Of a stretch of 22,116 nucleotides of DNA, positions 1 through 7,479 are shown one piece after another. The notes below the pieces were generated by a model. That model saw only the letters and a list, made by a program, of their open reading frames with translations, did no database searches and was not told where the DNA came from. Position 1 is the stretch's first letter. Each line of letters begins with the position of its first letter. Position numbers and translations under genes: made by a program. This DNA comes from Candidatus Merdimorpha stercoravium. Lineage in GTDB: Bacteria > Bacteroidota > Bacteroidia > Flavobacteriales > UBA1820. The stretch is from positions 1-22,116 of the forward strand of contig DVLY01000151.1 of NCBI GenBank assembly GCA_018715295.1, written 5' to 3'.

Positions 1-50
1 CTTCGGCGCCCCGCTTGCCCGCCCTTATGGGTAGGTCCTATTTGTCCCGA

Positions 51-392
51 CTATTCCCGGTCGAAGTCCCACGCGCAGCGGCGCATATCCACCCGCACTT
101 TGTCGGAGAAACGCACTCCTTCGCCTTCGAGGAGTTCCCGTTGCCGGGCCCATCCCGGGACGATCCGCCCCCGGCTATCGACCACCCGGTGGCAAGGAAT
201 GCCCTCCGGAGCGTTCTTCAAGGCCGTACCCACCGCCCGGGCGCGGGACGGATGCCCGATCAGGCGGGCGATCCCGCCGTAGGAGAGAACCCGTCCCCGG
301 GGGATCGCCCGCACCATTTGGTAGACTTGTCGTCGGAAATCCTCGCGGTCGTATCGCGTGGGAGGAGTATCGGGAGAAAACGGGCGTTTCAT
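51..392 (-). CDS. MGMT-family DNA-binding protein (O6-alkylguanine alkyltransferase C-terminal domain only)
   Basis: A 113-residue protein that is essentially the C-terminal DNA-binding and active-site domain of O6-methylguanine-DNA methyltransferase. It shows the helix-turn-helix region (RGRVLSYGGIARLIG, about residues 32-46) and the active-site motif IPCHRVV with Cys67. Short stand-alone homologues often belong to the alkyltransferase-like (ATL) proteins, which carry Trp at this position and only flag lesions for nucleotide excision repair. Here the cysteine is kept, so direct alkyl transfer is chemically possible, although the N-terminal domain of full Ada/Ogt proteins is missing. The gene lies 24 bp behind the ZIP transporter on the same strand and probably shares its transcript. 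The family is secure; repair enzyme versus damage sensor is not decided by sequence. Confidence 0.85.
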   Translation of the reverse strand: MKRPFSPDTPPTRYDREDFRRQVYQMVRAIPRGRVLSYGGIARLIGHPSRARAVGTALKNAPEGIPCHRVVDSRGRIVPGWARQRELLEGEGVRFSDKVRVDMRRCAWDFDRE

Positions 393-416
393 CGGGGGGA
401 ATGTGTGTGCGGGCCG

Positions 417-1238
417 TCAGCCGGCCACATCGAGGATCATCATCACGACAAATCCGACCATCAGGCTCATCACCGCCGTATCGGCGTACTTGTCCCGCTG
501 GGTTTCGGGGATCACTTCCTCCACCACCACGTAGATCATCGCTCCGGCGGCAAACGCCAGGATGTAGGGTAGGGCCGGTTGGAACACCATCACTGCCGCC
601 GCTCCTATGACGGCCGAGATCGGTTCGACCACGGCGGAAAGCTGTCCGAAGAAAAAGCTGCGCCTCCGCCGCATGCCCAGCGCGCGCAACGGCAGGGAAA
701 CGGCCGTCCCTTCCGGAAAATTCTGGATGCCCATTCCGATGGCCAGGGCGATGGCTGCCGGGATGGTCGCCCCTTCGATGCCGGCTCCCACTGCGCCGAA
801 AGCTACCCCGACGGCCAGACCTTCGGGAATGTTGTGCAGGGTGATGGCCAGGATGAGCAGCGTGGTGCGGTGCAGCGAGGAGGGTGCTCCGTCCGGCGAA
901 CTGTCCGTCATGTTGGGATGCAGGTGCGGGGTGAGCCGGTCGAGCGCATAGAGGAACAGGGCGCCCCCCAGGAATCCCACAGCCGGGGGAAGCCATGCGT
1001 AGGCGCTGAACAGGCGCGACATTTCCACCGCCGGGGAGAGCAGCGAAAAGAAAGCGGCGGCCAACATCACTCCGCCGGCAAATCCGAGCATGAGGTCCAT
1101 CGTGCGGCGTTTGACTTCGCGGAAGAAAAACACCAGGGTCGCTCCCAGGGCGGTCATCCCCCAGGTAAAGAGCGTGGCGAAGAGTGCCTGCACCGGCGCG
1201 GAAAACTGGGATAGAAATTCGGTGAGCGTCTGGTACAT
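417..1238 (-). CDS. ZIP-family divalent metal transporter (ZupT-like)
   Basis: A 273-residue integral inner-membrane protein with about eight hydrophobic segments. The metal-site motifs of the ZIP family are present: HNIPEG at 135-140, QNFPEG at 172-177 and EEVIPE at 240-245. A short His-bearing loop (TPHLHP, about 104-108) lies in the variable cytoplasmic loop. The family imports Zn2+ and sometimes Fe2+ or Mn2+ into the cytosol; the metal cannot be told from sequence. It is the first gene of a probable two-gene unit with the MGMT-family gene 24 bp downstream. A near-consensus -7 element (TACCTTTA on the minus strand, 1287-1294) lies about 45 bp upstream. No Zur-like operator was recognised. 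Confidence 0.9.
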   Translation of the reverse strand: MYQTLTEFLSQFSAPVQALFATLFTWGMTALGATLVFFFREVKRRTMDLMLGFAGGVMLAAAFFSLLSPAVEMSRLFSAYAWLPPAVGFLGGALFLYALDRLTPHLHPNMTDSSPDGAPSSLHRTTLLILAITLHNIPEGLAVGVAFGAVGAGIEGATIPAAIALAIGMGIQNFPEGTAVSLPLRALGMRRRRSFFFGQLSAVVEPISAVIGAAAVMVFQPALPYILAFAAGAMIYVVVEEVIPETQRDKYADTAVMSLMVGFVVMMILDVAG

Positions 1239-1358
1239 AGGCGAAGGTTTGAGTTCGATTTTTTTCTTTTCCCGATGGGGCGGAGATAAAGGTACGGCTT
1301 GCTCCGCGGACTGCCGTCCGGCTTTCGACCGATGTGCCGATTTGTTCGACGGGCGGAT

Positions 1359-2576
1359 TTACAGCCCTCTTTCGGGCTTTATCGATCGCTCGAAGGTCTG
1401 ACCGTTGCGCTGGAGGGAAAGTACGACCGATGTGCGGGTGGTGTCTTGGAGCAAGTGTTCGATTTGTTCTTTGGATATGTGCTTGACCTGTGTCGTGTCG
1501 ATGGCCAGCAGCACATCGCCCAACATGACTCCTGCTTCCTCGGCCGCGCTTTCGACGCGCAATCCGGTGATGACCACTCCTTCGCAGATGTCCGTACGGT
1601 CCGTACACAGAAGACCGCTGCCGTAGTTTTCATACGGTTGTGCGTAATACGCATTGGGGCGCAGGTACAGGTAATTGTCCTTCAAGTCGAGGATCACATC
1701 GAACCGGTTCAGGATCTTGTTGCCGATAAGACCTAGGTAATCCCTGCTGGAGAGAGCTCCGGCCGCATCGGAAGAATACGCTACGGAGAGGTCTTTCAGA
1801 CGGAAGGTATCGAGAACCGCTTCTTGGGCCAAGAGATTGGTTTGTTCCGAATAGCCTCCTATTCCGCCCGGATAGAAGCGATACCGGGCTTTTTCACATG
1901 GAAGTTGTTCCAGGGCGTACTGCTGGGCTGTGGATCGAGTCAAAATGATCGAACCTCCGCATCCCGTATCCAGTAGGAACGGTCCTTCAATCTGTTTTCC
2001 GGAGATGGAAATGCGGGTATGGAGGAACAATTGTCCGTTGTGAAGTTCCAGGGCAATGCGGCGGTATCCGCTCGTGTCGGGCAGGGTGGAGGCTACGGCA
2101 AAGCGCCCGTGGAGGTAGTCGATCGCGAGGTATTTTCCCGCTGCTGCGCTAAAGAAATCCTTGCCCACGATGCCGTCTGCCTTTCGTCCGAGAATTTCTT
2201 TTAACTCGATCAGCGGGGTGATCGAGCTTTGATATTCCCCGGAGAGGGTGTCGATAGAAAAAACCAGGGGGATTGTCACCAGAGGGGTCATCTTCTGTTC
2301 GACGCCGGCACCTTGGAGCAGGGCTTTGCCCAGGGGATAGGCCTGGGAGGAAAAGTTTTCGGCGTAGAACAAACTGTCCAAGTAGAAACCGGTCGCTCCC
2401 GTATCGAAAACGAATTGTCCGCGGATAGAGTCGGATATGGTTACCGGAAGGTAGATGTGGCTGTGGAAAGCCGGTCGCATGCAGGCATGGAAGGCCTCTT
2501 CCTCTTTCGGGGTAGAGTTGCAGGCTCCCGTCAGAAGTCCTATCGCAAGAAAGAAGTAGAGGAGTGTTTTTTTCAT
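1359..2576 (-). CDS. Retropepsin-like aspartyl protease lipoprotein with C-terminal PDZ domain
   Basis: A 405-residue probable lipoprotein: the N-terminal hydrophobic stretch ends in a lipobox (LTGAC, Cys19). Two aspartic-protease half-sites occur in one chain: FDTGAT with Asp58 and LLDTGCGG with Asp203. Each is followed by a later hydrophobic-hydrophobic-Gly element (IVGKDFF about 136-142; LIGNKIL in the second half). A PDZ domain fills about residues 320-400. Single-chain proteins with two retropepsin-type domains plus PDZ are common in Bacteroidota and generally uncharacterised. The start lies 4 bp after the ettA stop codon, so the two genes are very probably co-transcribed and perhaps translationally coupled. 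Substrate unknown; an envelope peptidase or peptide-binding role is inference. Confidence 0.8.
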   Translation of the reverse strand: MKKTLLYFFLAIGLLTGACNSTPKEEEAFHACMRPAFHSHIYLPVTISDSIRGQFVFDTGATGFYLDSLFYAENFSSQAYPLGKALLQGAGVEQKMTPLVTIPLVFSIDTLSGEYQSSITPLIELKEILGRKADGIVGKDFFSAAAGKYLAIDYLHGRFAVASTLPDTSGYRRIALELHNGQLFLHTRISISGKQIEGPFLLDTGCGGSIILTRSTAQQYALEQLPCEKARYRFYPGGIGGYSEQTNLLAQEAVLDTFRLKDLSVAYSSDAAGALSSRDYLGLIGNKILNRFDVILDLKDNYLYLRPNAYYAQPYENYGSGLLCTDRTDICEGVVITGLRVESAAEEAGVMLGDVLLAIDTTQVKHISKEQIEHLLQDTTRTSVVLSLQRNGQTFERSIKPERGL

Positions 2577-2580
2577 GGGA

Positions 2581-4272
2581 TTACTCGCGGATCAGTTTTT
2601 TGTAGCGGATGCGGGTAGGGGTGGTATCGCCCAAGCGCTTTTTCTTGTTCTCCTCGTATTCCGAGAAGGAGCCTTCGAAGAAGTACACTTGCGAGTCGCC
2701 TTCGAAAGCCAGGATGTGCGTGCATACCCGGTCGAGGAACCAGCGGTCGTGCGAGATGATCACGGCGCATCCGGCGAAGTTGTCCAAGCCTTCCTCGAGG
2801 GCGCGGAGGGTATTGACGTCCAGGTCGTTGGTCGGCTCGTCCAGCAGCAGTACGTTGCCTTCTTCCTTCAGGGTGATGGCCAGGTGCAGGCGGTTGCGCT
2901 CCCCGCCGGACATCTCGCCCACCAGTTTGTTCTGTTCGGTGCCGGAGAAGTTGAAACGCGAGAGGTACGCCCGTGAATTGACCTGCCGCCCGCCCATCAG
3001 GATCAGTTCCTGACCGCCGGAGAAGTTTTCCCAGATGCTCTTTTTCGGGTCGAGTCCGGCGTGGGTCTGGTCGACGTAGCCTATCTTGACCGTTTCGCCC
3101 ACTTCGAAGGTACCGCTGTCGGGCTGTTCTTCGCCCATGATCATGCGGAAGATGGTCGTTTTTCCCGCTCCGTTCGGCCCGATGATGCCCACGATGCCGT
3201 TCTGCGGCAGGCGGAAATTCAGGTCGTCGTACAGCAACTTGTCCCCGAAAGCTTTCGATACGTGCAGGGCTTCGATGACGTTGGTCCCCAGGCGCGGGCC
3301 GTTCGGGATGTAGATTTCGAGTTTTTCTTCCTTTTCCTTCTGATCCTCGTTCAACAGGCGTTCGTAGGAGGAGAGACGGGCTTTGGATTTCGCCTGGCGG
3401 CCCTTGGGGTTTTGCCGTACCCAGTCCAATTCGCGCTGGAGGGTCTTGGCGCGTTTGGAAGCCTGTTTTTCTTCCTTGGCCAGGCGCTGGGTCTTTTGCT
3501 CCAGCCACGAGGAGTAGTTGCCCTTCCAGGGAATGCCCTCGCCCCGGTCCAGTTCCAGGATCCATCCGGCTACGTTGTCCAGGAAATAGCGGTCGTGGGT
3601 AACGGCGATGACCGTGCCCTTGTACTGCCGCAGGTGTTCCTCGAGCCAGAGGATGCTCTCGGCATCCAGGTGGTTGGTCGGCTCGTCCAACAGCAGCACG
3701 TCCGGCTCCTGAAGCAGCAGGCGGCACAGGGCGACGCGGCGGCGTTCACCGCCCGAAAGGGTCGCTACGGGTGTGTCGCCGGGAGGAGTGCGCAGGGCGT
3801 CCATTGCGATGTTGAGCCGGGTATCGAGTTCCCAGGCGTTCTTGGCATCGATCTCGTCCTGGAGTTCTCCCTGGCGGCGCATCAGGGCGTCCATCTTGTC
3901 GGGGTCGGAGTACACTTCCTCCAGACCGAACTGCTCGTTGATCCGGTTGTATTCGTCCAGAATGGCCACGGTGTCGGCCACGCCTTCCTTGACGATGTCG
4001 AGCACCGTCTTGTCCGGGTCGAGCTGCGGGTCCTGCGGCAGGTAGCCTACGGTGTAGCCCGGAGCGAAGACCACGTCGCCCTGGTATTCCTTTTCGATGC
4101 CGGCGATGATGCGCAGCAGGGTGGACTTTCCGGCGCCGTTGAGTCCCAGGATGCCGATCTTGGCTCCGTAGAAAAAGCTGAGGTATATGTCTTTCAGGAC
4201 GGTTTTGCCTGTGCGGGAGTAGGTCTTGGTCACTCCCGTCATGGAAAAAATGACTTTGTTGTCGTCTGCCAT
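2581..4272 (-). CDS. ettA: Energy-dependent translational throttle protein EttA (ABC-F ATPase)
   Basis: A 563-residue soluble ABC-F protein, close to the roughly 555 residues of E. coli EttA and alignable with it by eye from end to end. Two ATPase domains are complete. The first has Walker A GLNGAGKST (43-51), signature LSGGE (172-176) and Walker B LLLDEP (193-198). The second has GPNGAGKTT (365-373), MSGGE (454-458) and LLLDEP (475-480). The intervening linker (about 240-325) carries the EttA-like segment RGEGIPWKGNYSSWLEQK and the basic region that contacts rRNA and tRNA. EttA binds the ribosomal E site and gates entry into elongation according to the ATP/ADP ratio. A -7 element lies upstream at 4307-4314. 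It is followed 4 bp later by the aspartyl protease gene. Confidence 0.95.
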   Translation of the reverse strand: MADDNKVIFSMTGVTKTYSRTGKTVLKDIYLSFFYGAKIGILGLNGAGKSTLLRIIAGIEKEYQGDVVFAPGYTVGYLPQDPQLDPDKTVLDIVKEGVADTVAILDEYNRINEQFGLEEVYSDPDKMDALMRRQGELQDEIDAKNAWELDTRLNIAMDALRTPPGDTPVATLSGGERRRVALCRLLLQEPDVLLLDEPTNHLDAESILWLEEHLRQYKGTVIAVTHDRYFLDNVAGWILELDRGEGIPWKGNYSSWLEQKTQRLAKEEKQASKRAKTLQRELDWVRQNPKGRQAKSKARLSSYERLLNEDQKEKEEKLEIYIPNGPRLGTNVIEALHVSKAFGDKLLYDDLNFRLPQNGIVGIIGPNGAGKTTIFRMIMGEEQPDSGTFEVGETVKIGYVDQTHAGLDPKKSIWENFSGGQELILMGGRQVNSRAYLSRFNFSGTEQNKLVGEMSGGERNRLHLAITLKEEGNVLLLDEPTNDLDVNTLRALEEGLDNFAGCAVIISHDRWFLDRVCTHILAFEGDSQVYFFEGSFSEYEENKKKRLGDTTPTRIRYKKLIRE

Positions 4273-4306
4273 GGCCAGTAAAGGTTTTGTCGGTTGGTTA
4301 CAGGGG

Positions 4307-4314
4307 CAAAGATA
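4307..4314 (-). promoter_or_regulatory. Bacteroidota-type -7 element for ettA
   Basis: On the minus strand this reads TATCTTTG, an exact match to TAnnTTTG, and would place transcription start about 28 nt before the ettA ATG. No clear TTTG-type -33 partner is visible at the expected spacing. It suggests ettA has its own promoter rather than depending on the M23 gene 105 bp upstream. Confidence 0.5.
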
Positions 4315-4377
4315 CTCTTTTGTCCGGTATTTCCGGGCAGGGAGGGAAGGGGAAATCCCCTGGGGCGCCCGGGAGGA

Positions 4378-6096
4378 TTACCGCACGAAAACGTCCTCGA
4401 ATACCGAGCGGTTGCCCACCCCGTCGGTAACCTCTACCCGCAGCGTGTGGCGTCCCGGAGGAATGTTTTCCCGTTGGGTGTCCAAGGTCAGCTCGCGCCG
4501 TTTGTATTCGTATTCCATCAGCACCCATCGGCCGTCTATGTACGCGTCGAAGGAGGCGATCCCGGTCTGCCCGTCGCGGATGTACATCCGCAGGTAGCGT
4601 CCGGGCAGTTTTTCTCCCGAACGCCAGGAGCCTTTCTCGATGCTCGGGGGGATGGTGTCGAGCGCCACGGTGAAGGTGCCCGGGGTAGAGGTGCGCAGGG
4701 TGAGCCTCCCTTCGGAGACCTTTCCGCCCAAAAAACCGTAGGATACCGTGCCGTCCCGACGGGGGTAGGGCCGGGCTACGACGGCTTTTTGCTGCCACTG
4801 GGGTGGAAGGTGGCGGATGTCGAACTGTACGGTGAAGGGACCTTGCAGGGGCACCGATCGGTTGTGCAGGCGGAAAGTCATCGAGTCGATGGGTTCGAAG
4901 TCGAAATACAGGCTCTTGTAAAAAGTCCCGGCGGGGAAGTCGGCTCGGAACCGTCCGTACTGGATCCGGTTGTACCGCTGCGCGTCGAAATACACCAATA
5001 TGGAATGGTCCGTCGGGGTGGCTGTATGGCGGGGCTGGTATGCCTGCGGGGAGGCGCTGCCCATGACCGTTACCGAGCGGCGGGTAACGTTCCCGGCCAG
5101 GTCCCGGATCTCGATGCGCACTTCGTGCTGGCTGCCGGGGGTCATCTCCAGAATGGGCGAAGCGGTGCAAAGGGTGTCGTAGAGGGTCAGGCGGTTGAAG
5201 GGTTCGACGTAGCACTTGACCAGCCGGACGCCTTTGCGGATGTAGTAGTCGTAGGCGATGTGCCGGTCGATGAGCCCGGTGTGCTCGAAGTAAAACCCGT
5301 CCATCCGCATGCCGTAGGCCTTCTGTCCGTCCACATAGAGGTCGATGCCGTACACGCCGTTGTGGTTGGGCGCGTCGTCCATCGTGTCGTAGGCGTCTAC
5401 CAGGAAGGCCACGCGGCCGGAGGCTTTCACCAGGGCATGGTCCCGTCCTTTTTCAAAGACGATGCGGCGCGGTTCGGAGAGGGTTTCCAGCGAGTCCGAC
5501 CCTTCGAGGTTCATGAGGTAGAGCCCGTTTAAGGTCGGGGCCCGGTGGTCGTCCACCGAAAAGCCGAAGAGCAGCGGGTTCATCGCCAGGTTGTCCCGCG
5601 TGCGGCGCACCTCGAAGTGCAGGTGCGGCCCCATCGACCCGCCGGTGTTGCCCGACCAGGCGACGAGTTCGCCCTTTTCGACCGGGATTTCCCCTTCGGG
5701 GATTTCGATGTTCACGGCGTAGCTGCGCTCGGCATATTGCCGGGCGTGGACTACCGAGTCGATCTTCGGGGCAAAACCGTTTAGGTGGCCGTACACGGTG
5801 GTGTAGCCGTTGGGATGCCGCAGGTAAAGCGCCTTGCCGTAACCTCCGTGGCTCACGCTCACCCGTGCCACCGAGCCGTCGGCGGGGGCGAGGATCTCCT
5901 TCCCGACGACGAACTGGGTCTTGAAGTCGTCTCCCGAATGGAAATGCCCGTCGCGCAGTTCGCCGAAGGAGCCGGCCAGGACCCGTTTGTGCGCCATGGG
6001 AGCGGAAAAGTCGTGGCGGGGTACTTCCGGGGGCTGTTGGGCGGCGCAGAAAAGCCCGCCGAGAAAGAAGATCGAGAGAAACAACGTACGGTTCAT
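4378..6096 (-). CDS. Exported M23 family metallopeptidase
   Basis: A 572-residue protein with a Sec-type signal peptide (hydrophobic core residues 4-17, likely cleavage near CAAQ, residues 17-20). The M23/LytM zinc-peptidase domain occupies roughly residues 40-165. The ligands and catalytic residues are intact: HSGDD (His53, Asp57), YGHL (His104) and HLHFE (His158, His160). This domain normally cuts peptidoglycan cross-links in the periplasm. The remaining 400 or so residues are rich in predicted beta strands and contain no motif I recognise; long C-terminal extensions occur in Bacteroidota M23 proteins. It is transcribed divergently from the NlpC/P60-epimerase-transglutaminase operon, which suggests a shared cell-wall role. 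The start was chosen at the ATG about 28 nt behind a good -7 element. Confidence 0.85.
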   Translation of the reverse strand: MNRTLFLSIFFLGGLFCAAQQPPEVPRHDFSAPMAHKRVLAGSFGELRDGHFHSGDDFKTQFVVGKEILAPADGSVARVSVSHGGYGKALYLRHPNGYTTVYGHLNGFAPKIDSVVHARQYAERSYAVNIEIPEGEIPVEKGELVAWSGNTGGSMGPHLHFEVRRTRDNLAMNPLLFGFSVDDHRAPTLNGLYLMNLEGSDSLETLSEPRRIVFEKGRDHALVKASGRVAFLVDAYDTMDDAPNHNGVYGIDLYVDGQKAYGMRMDGFYFEHTGLIDRHIAYDYYIRKGVRLVKCYVEPFNRLTLYDTLCTASPILEMTPGSQHEVRIEIRDLAGNVTRRSVTVMGSASPQAYQPRHTATPTDHSILVYFDAQRYNRIQYGRFRADFPAGTFYKSLYFDFEPIDSMTFRLHNRSVPLQGPFTVQFDIRHLPPQWQQKAVVARPYPRRDGTVSYGFLGGKVSEGRLTLRTSTPGTFTVALDTIPPSIEKGSWRSGEKLPGRYLRMYIRDGQTGIASFDAYIDGRWVLMEYEYKRRELTLDTQRENIPPGRHTLRVEVTDGVGNRSVFEDVFVR

Positions 6097-6130
6097 CGGG
6101 ATGAGGTTCTGAAGTATTTCTAATGAAAAG

Positions 6131-6138
6131 CAAAGATA
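6131..6138 (-). promoter_or_regulatory. -7 element for the M23 peptidase gene
   Basis: The minus strand reads TATCTTTG, an exact TAnnTTTG match, about 35 bp before the ATG. No convincing -33 element was found. It lies in the divergent region that also holds the promoter of the NlpC/P60 operon. Confidence 0.5.
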
Positions 6139-6163
6139 AGTATTAAAATGTGGGCGGATATTG

Positions 6164-6194
6164 TTGGCCAGTTCAAAATGTGTGCTTATATTTG
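6164..6194 (+). promoter_or_regulatory. Promoter of the NlpC/P60-epimerase-transglutaminase operon
   Basis: An exact -7 element TATATTTG (6187-6194) is preceded after 19 bp by TTGG (6164-6167), a three-of-four match to the Bacteroidota -33 TTTG. Transcription would start near 6200, leaving a leader of about 65 nt before the ATG at 6268. Confidence 0.6.
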
Positions 6195-6267
6195 CTGAAT
6201 GCCGGGTTTTTCGGCAACGACGGATTTTCTCACCTTATTTTTCAACTAAAAACGATAGAATGACGCG

Positions 6268-7443
6268 ATGAAAAGACTATTGCTACTCGTTTCGTGCTTT
6301 GTTTGCGCCGGGGCTTTCGCCCAGGATGCGGACAAGGCGATAGAGTCGGTCAAGGAGAAGTTGGCGCTCGACGATCGTACGAGCGTCTTCGATGTGAAGG
6401 CTGTCCCGACCAACGGCCCGACGGTGCTCACCGGGGAGACTTCCGTCCCCCAGGCCAAGGAGGAACTGCTCAGGATGTTGGAGGATCAGGGCGTCGAAAC
6501 CATCGATGCGATCACTTTGTTGCCCGACGAGAAGGCTTTGGAAGGAAAGACTTACGGGGTGATCCGTATCCCGGTGGGGACCTTGCGCTACGGGCCTTCG
6601 TACGCTTCGGAACAGGCTACGCAGTTGCTCATGGGTACCCCGGTGCGCATTCTGAAAAAGGCCGGCTGGTATCTGGTGCAGACTCCCGAGGATTACGTGT
6701 CGTGGGTGTCCTCCAGCTCTGTCGAGCCGATGACCCGCCAGCAGTACAACGAATACCTCTCGCATAAAAAACTCATTTTCCTTTCGGACGAGGGCTGGAT
6801 CTATGAAAAACCGGATGCCTCCTCGCAGCGGGTGGCGCCGGTGCTGGTAGGGGCTTTGCTGCTCGACAAGGGGAGCAAGGGCAAATACGCCCAGGTAGAA
6901 CTTCCCGACGGCCGGCAAGGGTATGTACCCAAAAGCCAGGTAACCGATTTCGACCAGTGGCGCAAGGATACGCGCCCCACGGCGGAAAATGTAGTGAAGA
7001 ATGCGTATCGTTTTATGGGTACCCCGTACCTGTGGGCCGGTACTTCGGCCGATATGCTGGACTGCAGCGGGTTTACCAAGACGGTTTATATGATCAACGG
7101 GGTCATCCTGGCTCGGGACGCCTCTCAGCAATGTTTCACGGGGGAGAGCGTCGATATTTCCTCGGGCTATGACAAGCTCCAGCCGGGCGATCTGGTGTTC
7201 TTCGGCAACCGCAAACCCGACGGTTCGCCCAACCGGGTATGGCACGTGGGCATCTACGTGGGCGACGGACGCTTTATCCACGAGGCGGGCGACGTGCACG
7301 TGAGCAGTTTCAACCCCGAACATCCCGAGTATTCCCAGTCCTATGTGGACATCCTGGTGCATGCCGCGCGCATCATCGGCAACCAGGACAAGGGCCTGGG
7401 CATCACTTCTTATGAAAACAACCCGTATTTTGCACAGCAGTAA
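6268..7443 (+). CDS. SH3b-NlpC/P60 endopeptidase, YkfC-like (gamma-D-glutamyl-L-diamino acid endopeptidase)
   Basis: A 391-residue exported cysteine peptidase with a Sec signal peptide (cleavage near AFAQ, residues 16-19). Two SH3-like segments can be traced (about 95-155 and 168-226), followed by the NlpC/P60 domain from about 238. Catalytic residues are visible: Cys266 in DCSGF, His326 in HVGIYVG and the polar third residue His338. The RDASQQ segment (283-288) is typical of the YkfC subgroup, which cuts L-Ala-gamma-D-Glu from the diamino acid of muropeptide stems with a free N-terminal L-Ala. The next gene encodes the epimerase for that dipeptide, which strongly supports this substrate. First gene of a three-gene operon, with its own promoter. 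Confidence 0.88.
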   Translation: MKRLLLLVSCFVCAGAFAQDADKAIESVKEKLALDDRTSVFDVKAVPTNGPTVLTGETSVPQAKEELLRMLEDQGVETIDAITLLPDEKALEGKTYGVIRIPVGTLRYGPSYASEQATQLLMGTPVRILKKAGWYLVQTPEDYVSWVSSSSVEPMTRQQYNEYLSHKKLIFLSDEGWIYEKPDASSQRVAPVLVGALLLDKGSKGKYAQVELPDGRQGYVPKSQVTDFDQWRKDTRPTAENVVKNAYRFMGTPYLWAGTSADMLDCSGFTKTVYMINGVILARDASQQCFTGESVDISSGYDKLQPGDLVFFGNRKPDGSPNRVWHVGIYVGDGRFIHEAGDVHVSSFNPEHPEYSQSYVDILVHAARIIGNQDKGLGITSYENNPYFAQQ

Positions 7444-7479
7444 CGAATTCATTAGGAACAACAAAAAAAGGAAGATACG

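Noticed and set aside
1..50. Left-edge sequence before the MGMT-family stop codon
   Set aside because: Fifty bases with no reading frame, hairpin or promoter motif I can support.
4349..4360. GGGGAAATCCCC palindrome between the M23 gene and ettA
   Set aside because: A 12-base palindrome with little loop space and no T-run; not enough to call a terminator or operator.
6260..6271. A three-codon ATG frame overlapping the NlpC/P60 start (ATG ACG CGA TGA)
   Set aside because: Too short to interpret and probably chance; the signal peptide supports the ATG at 6268.
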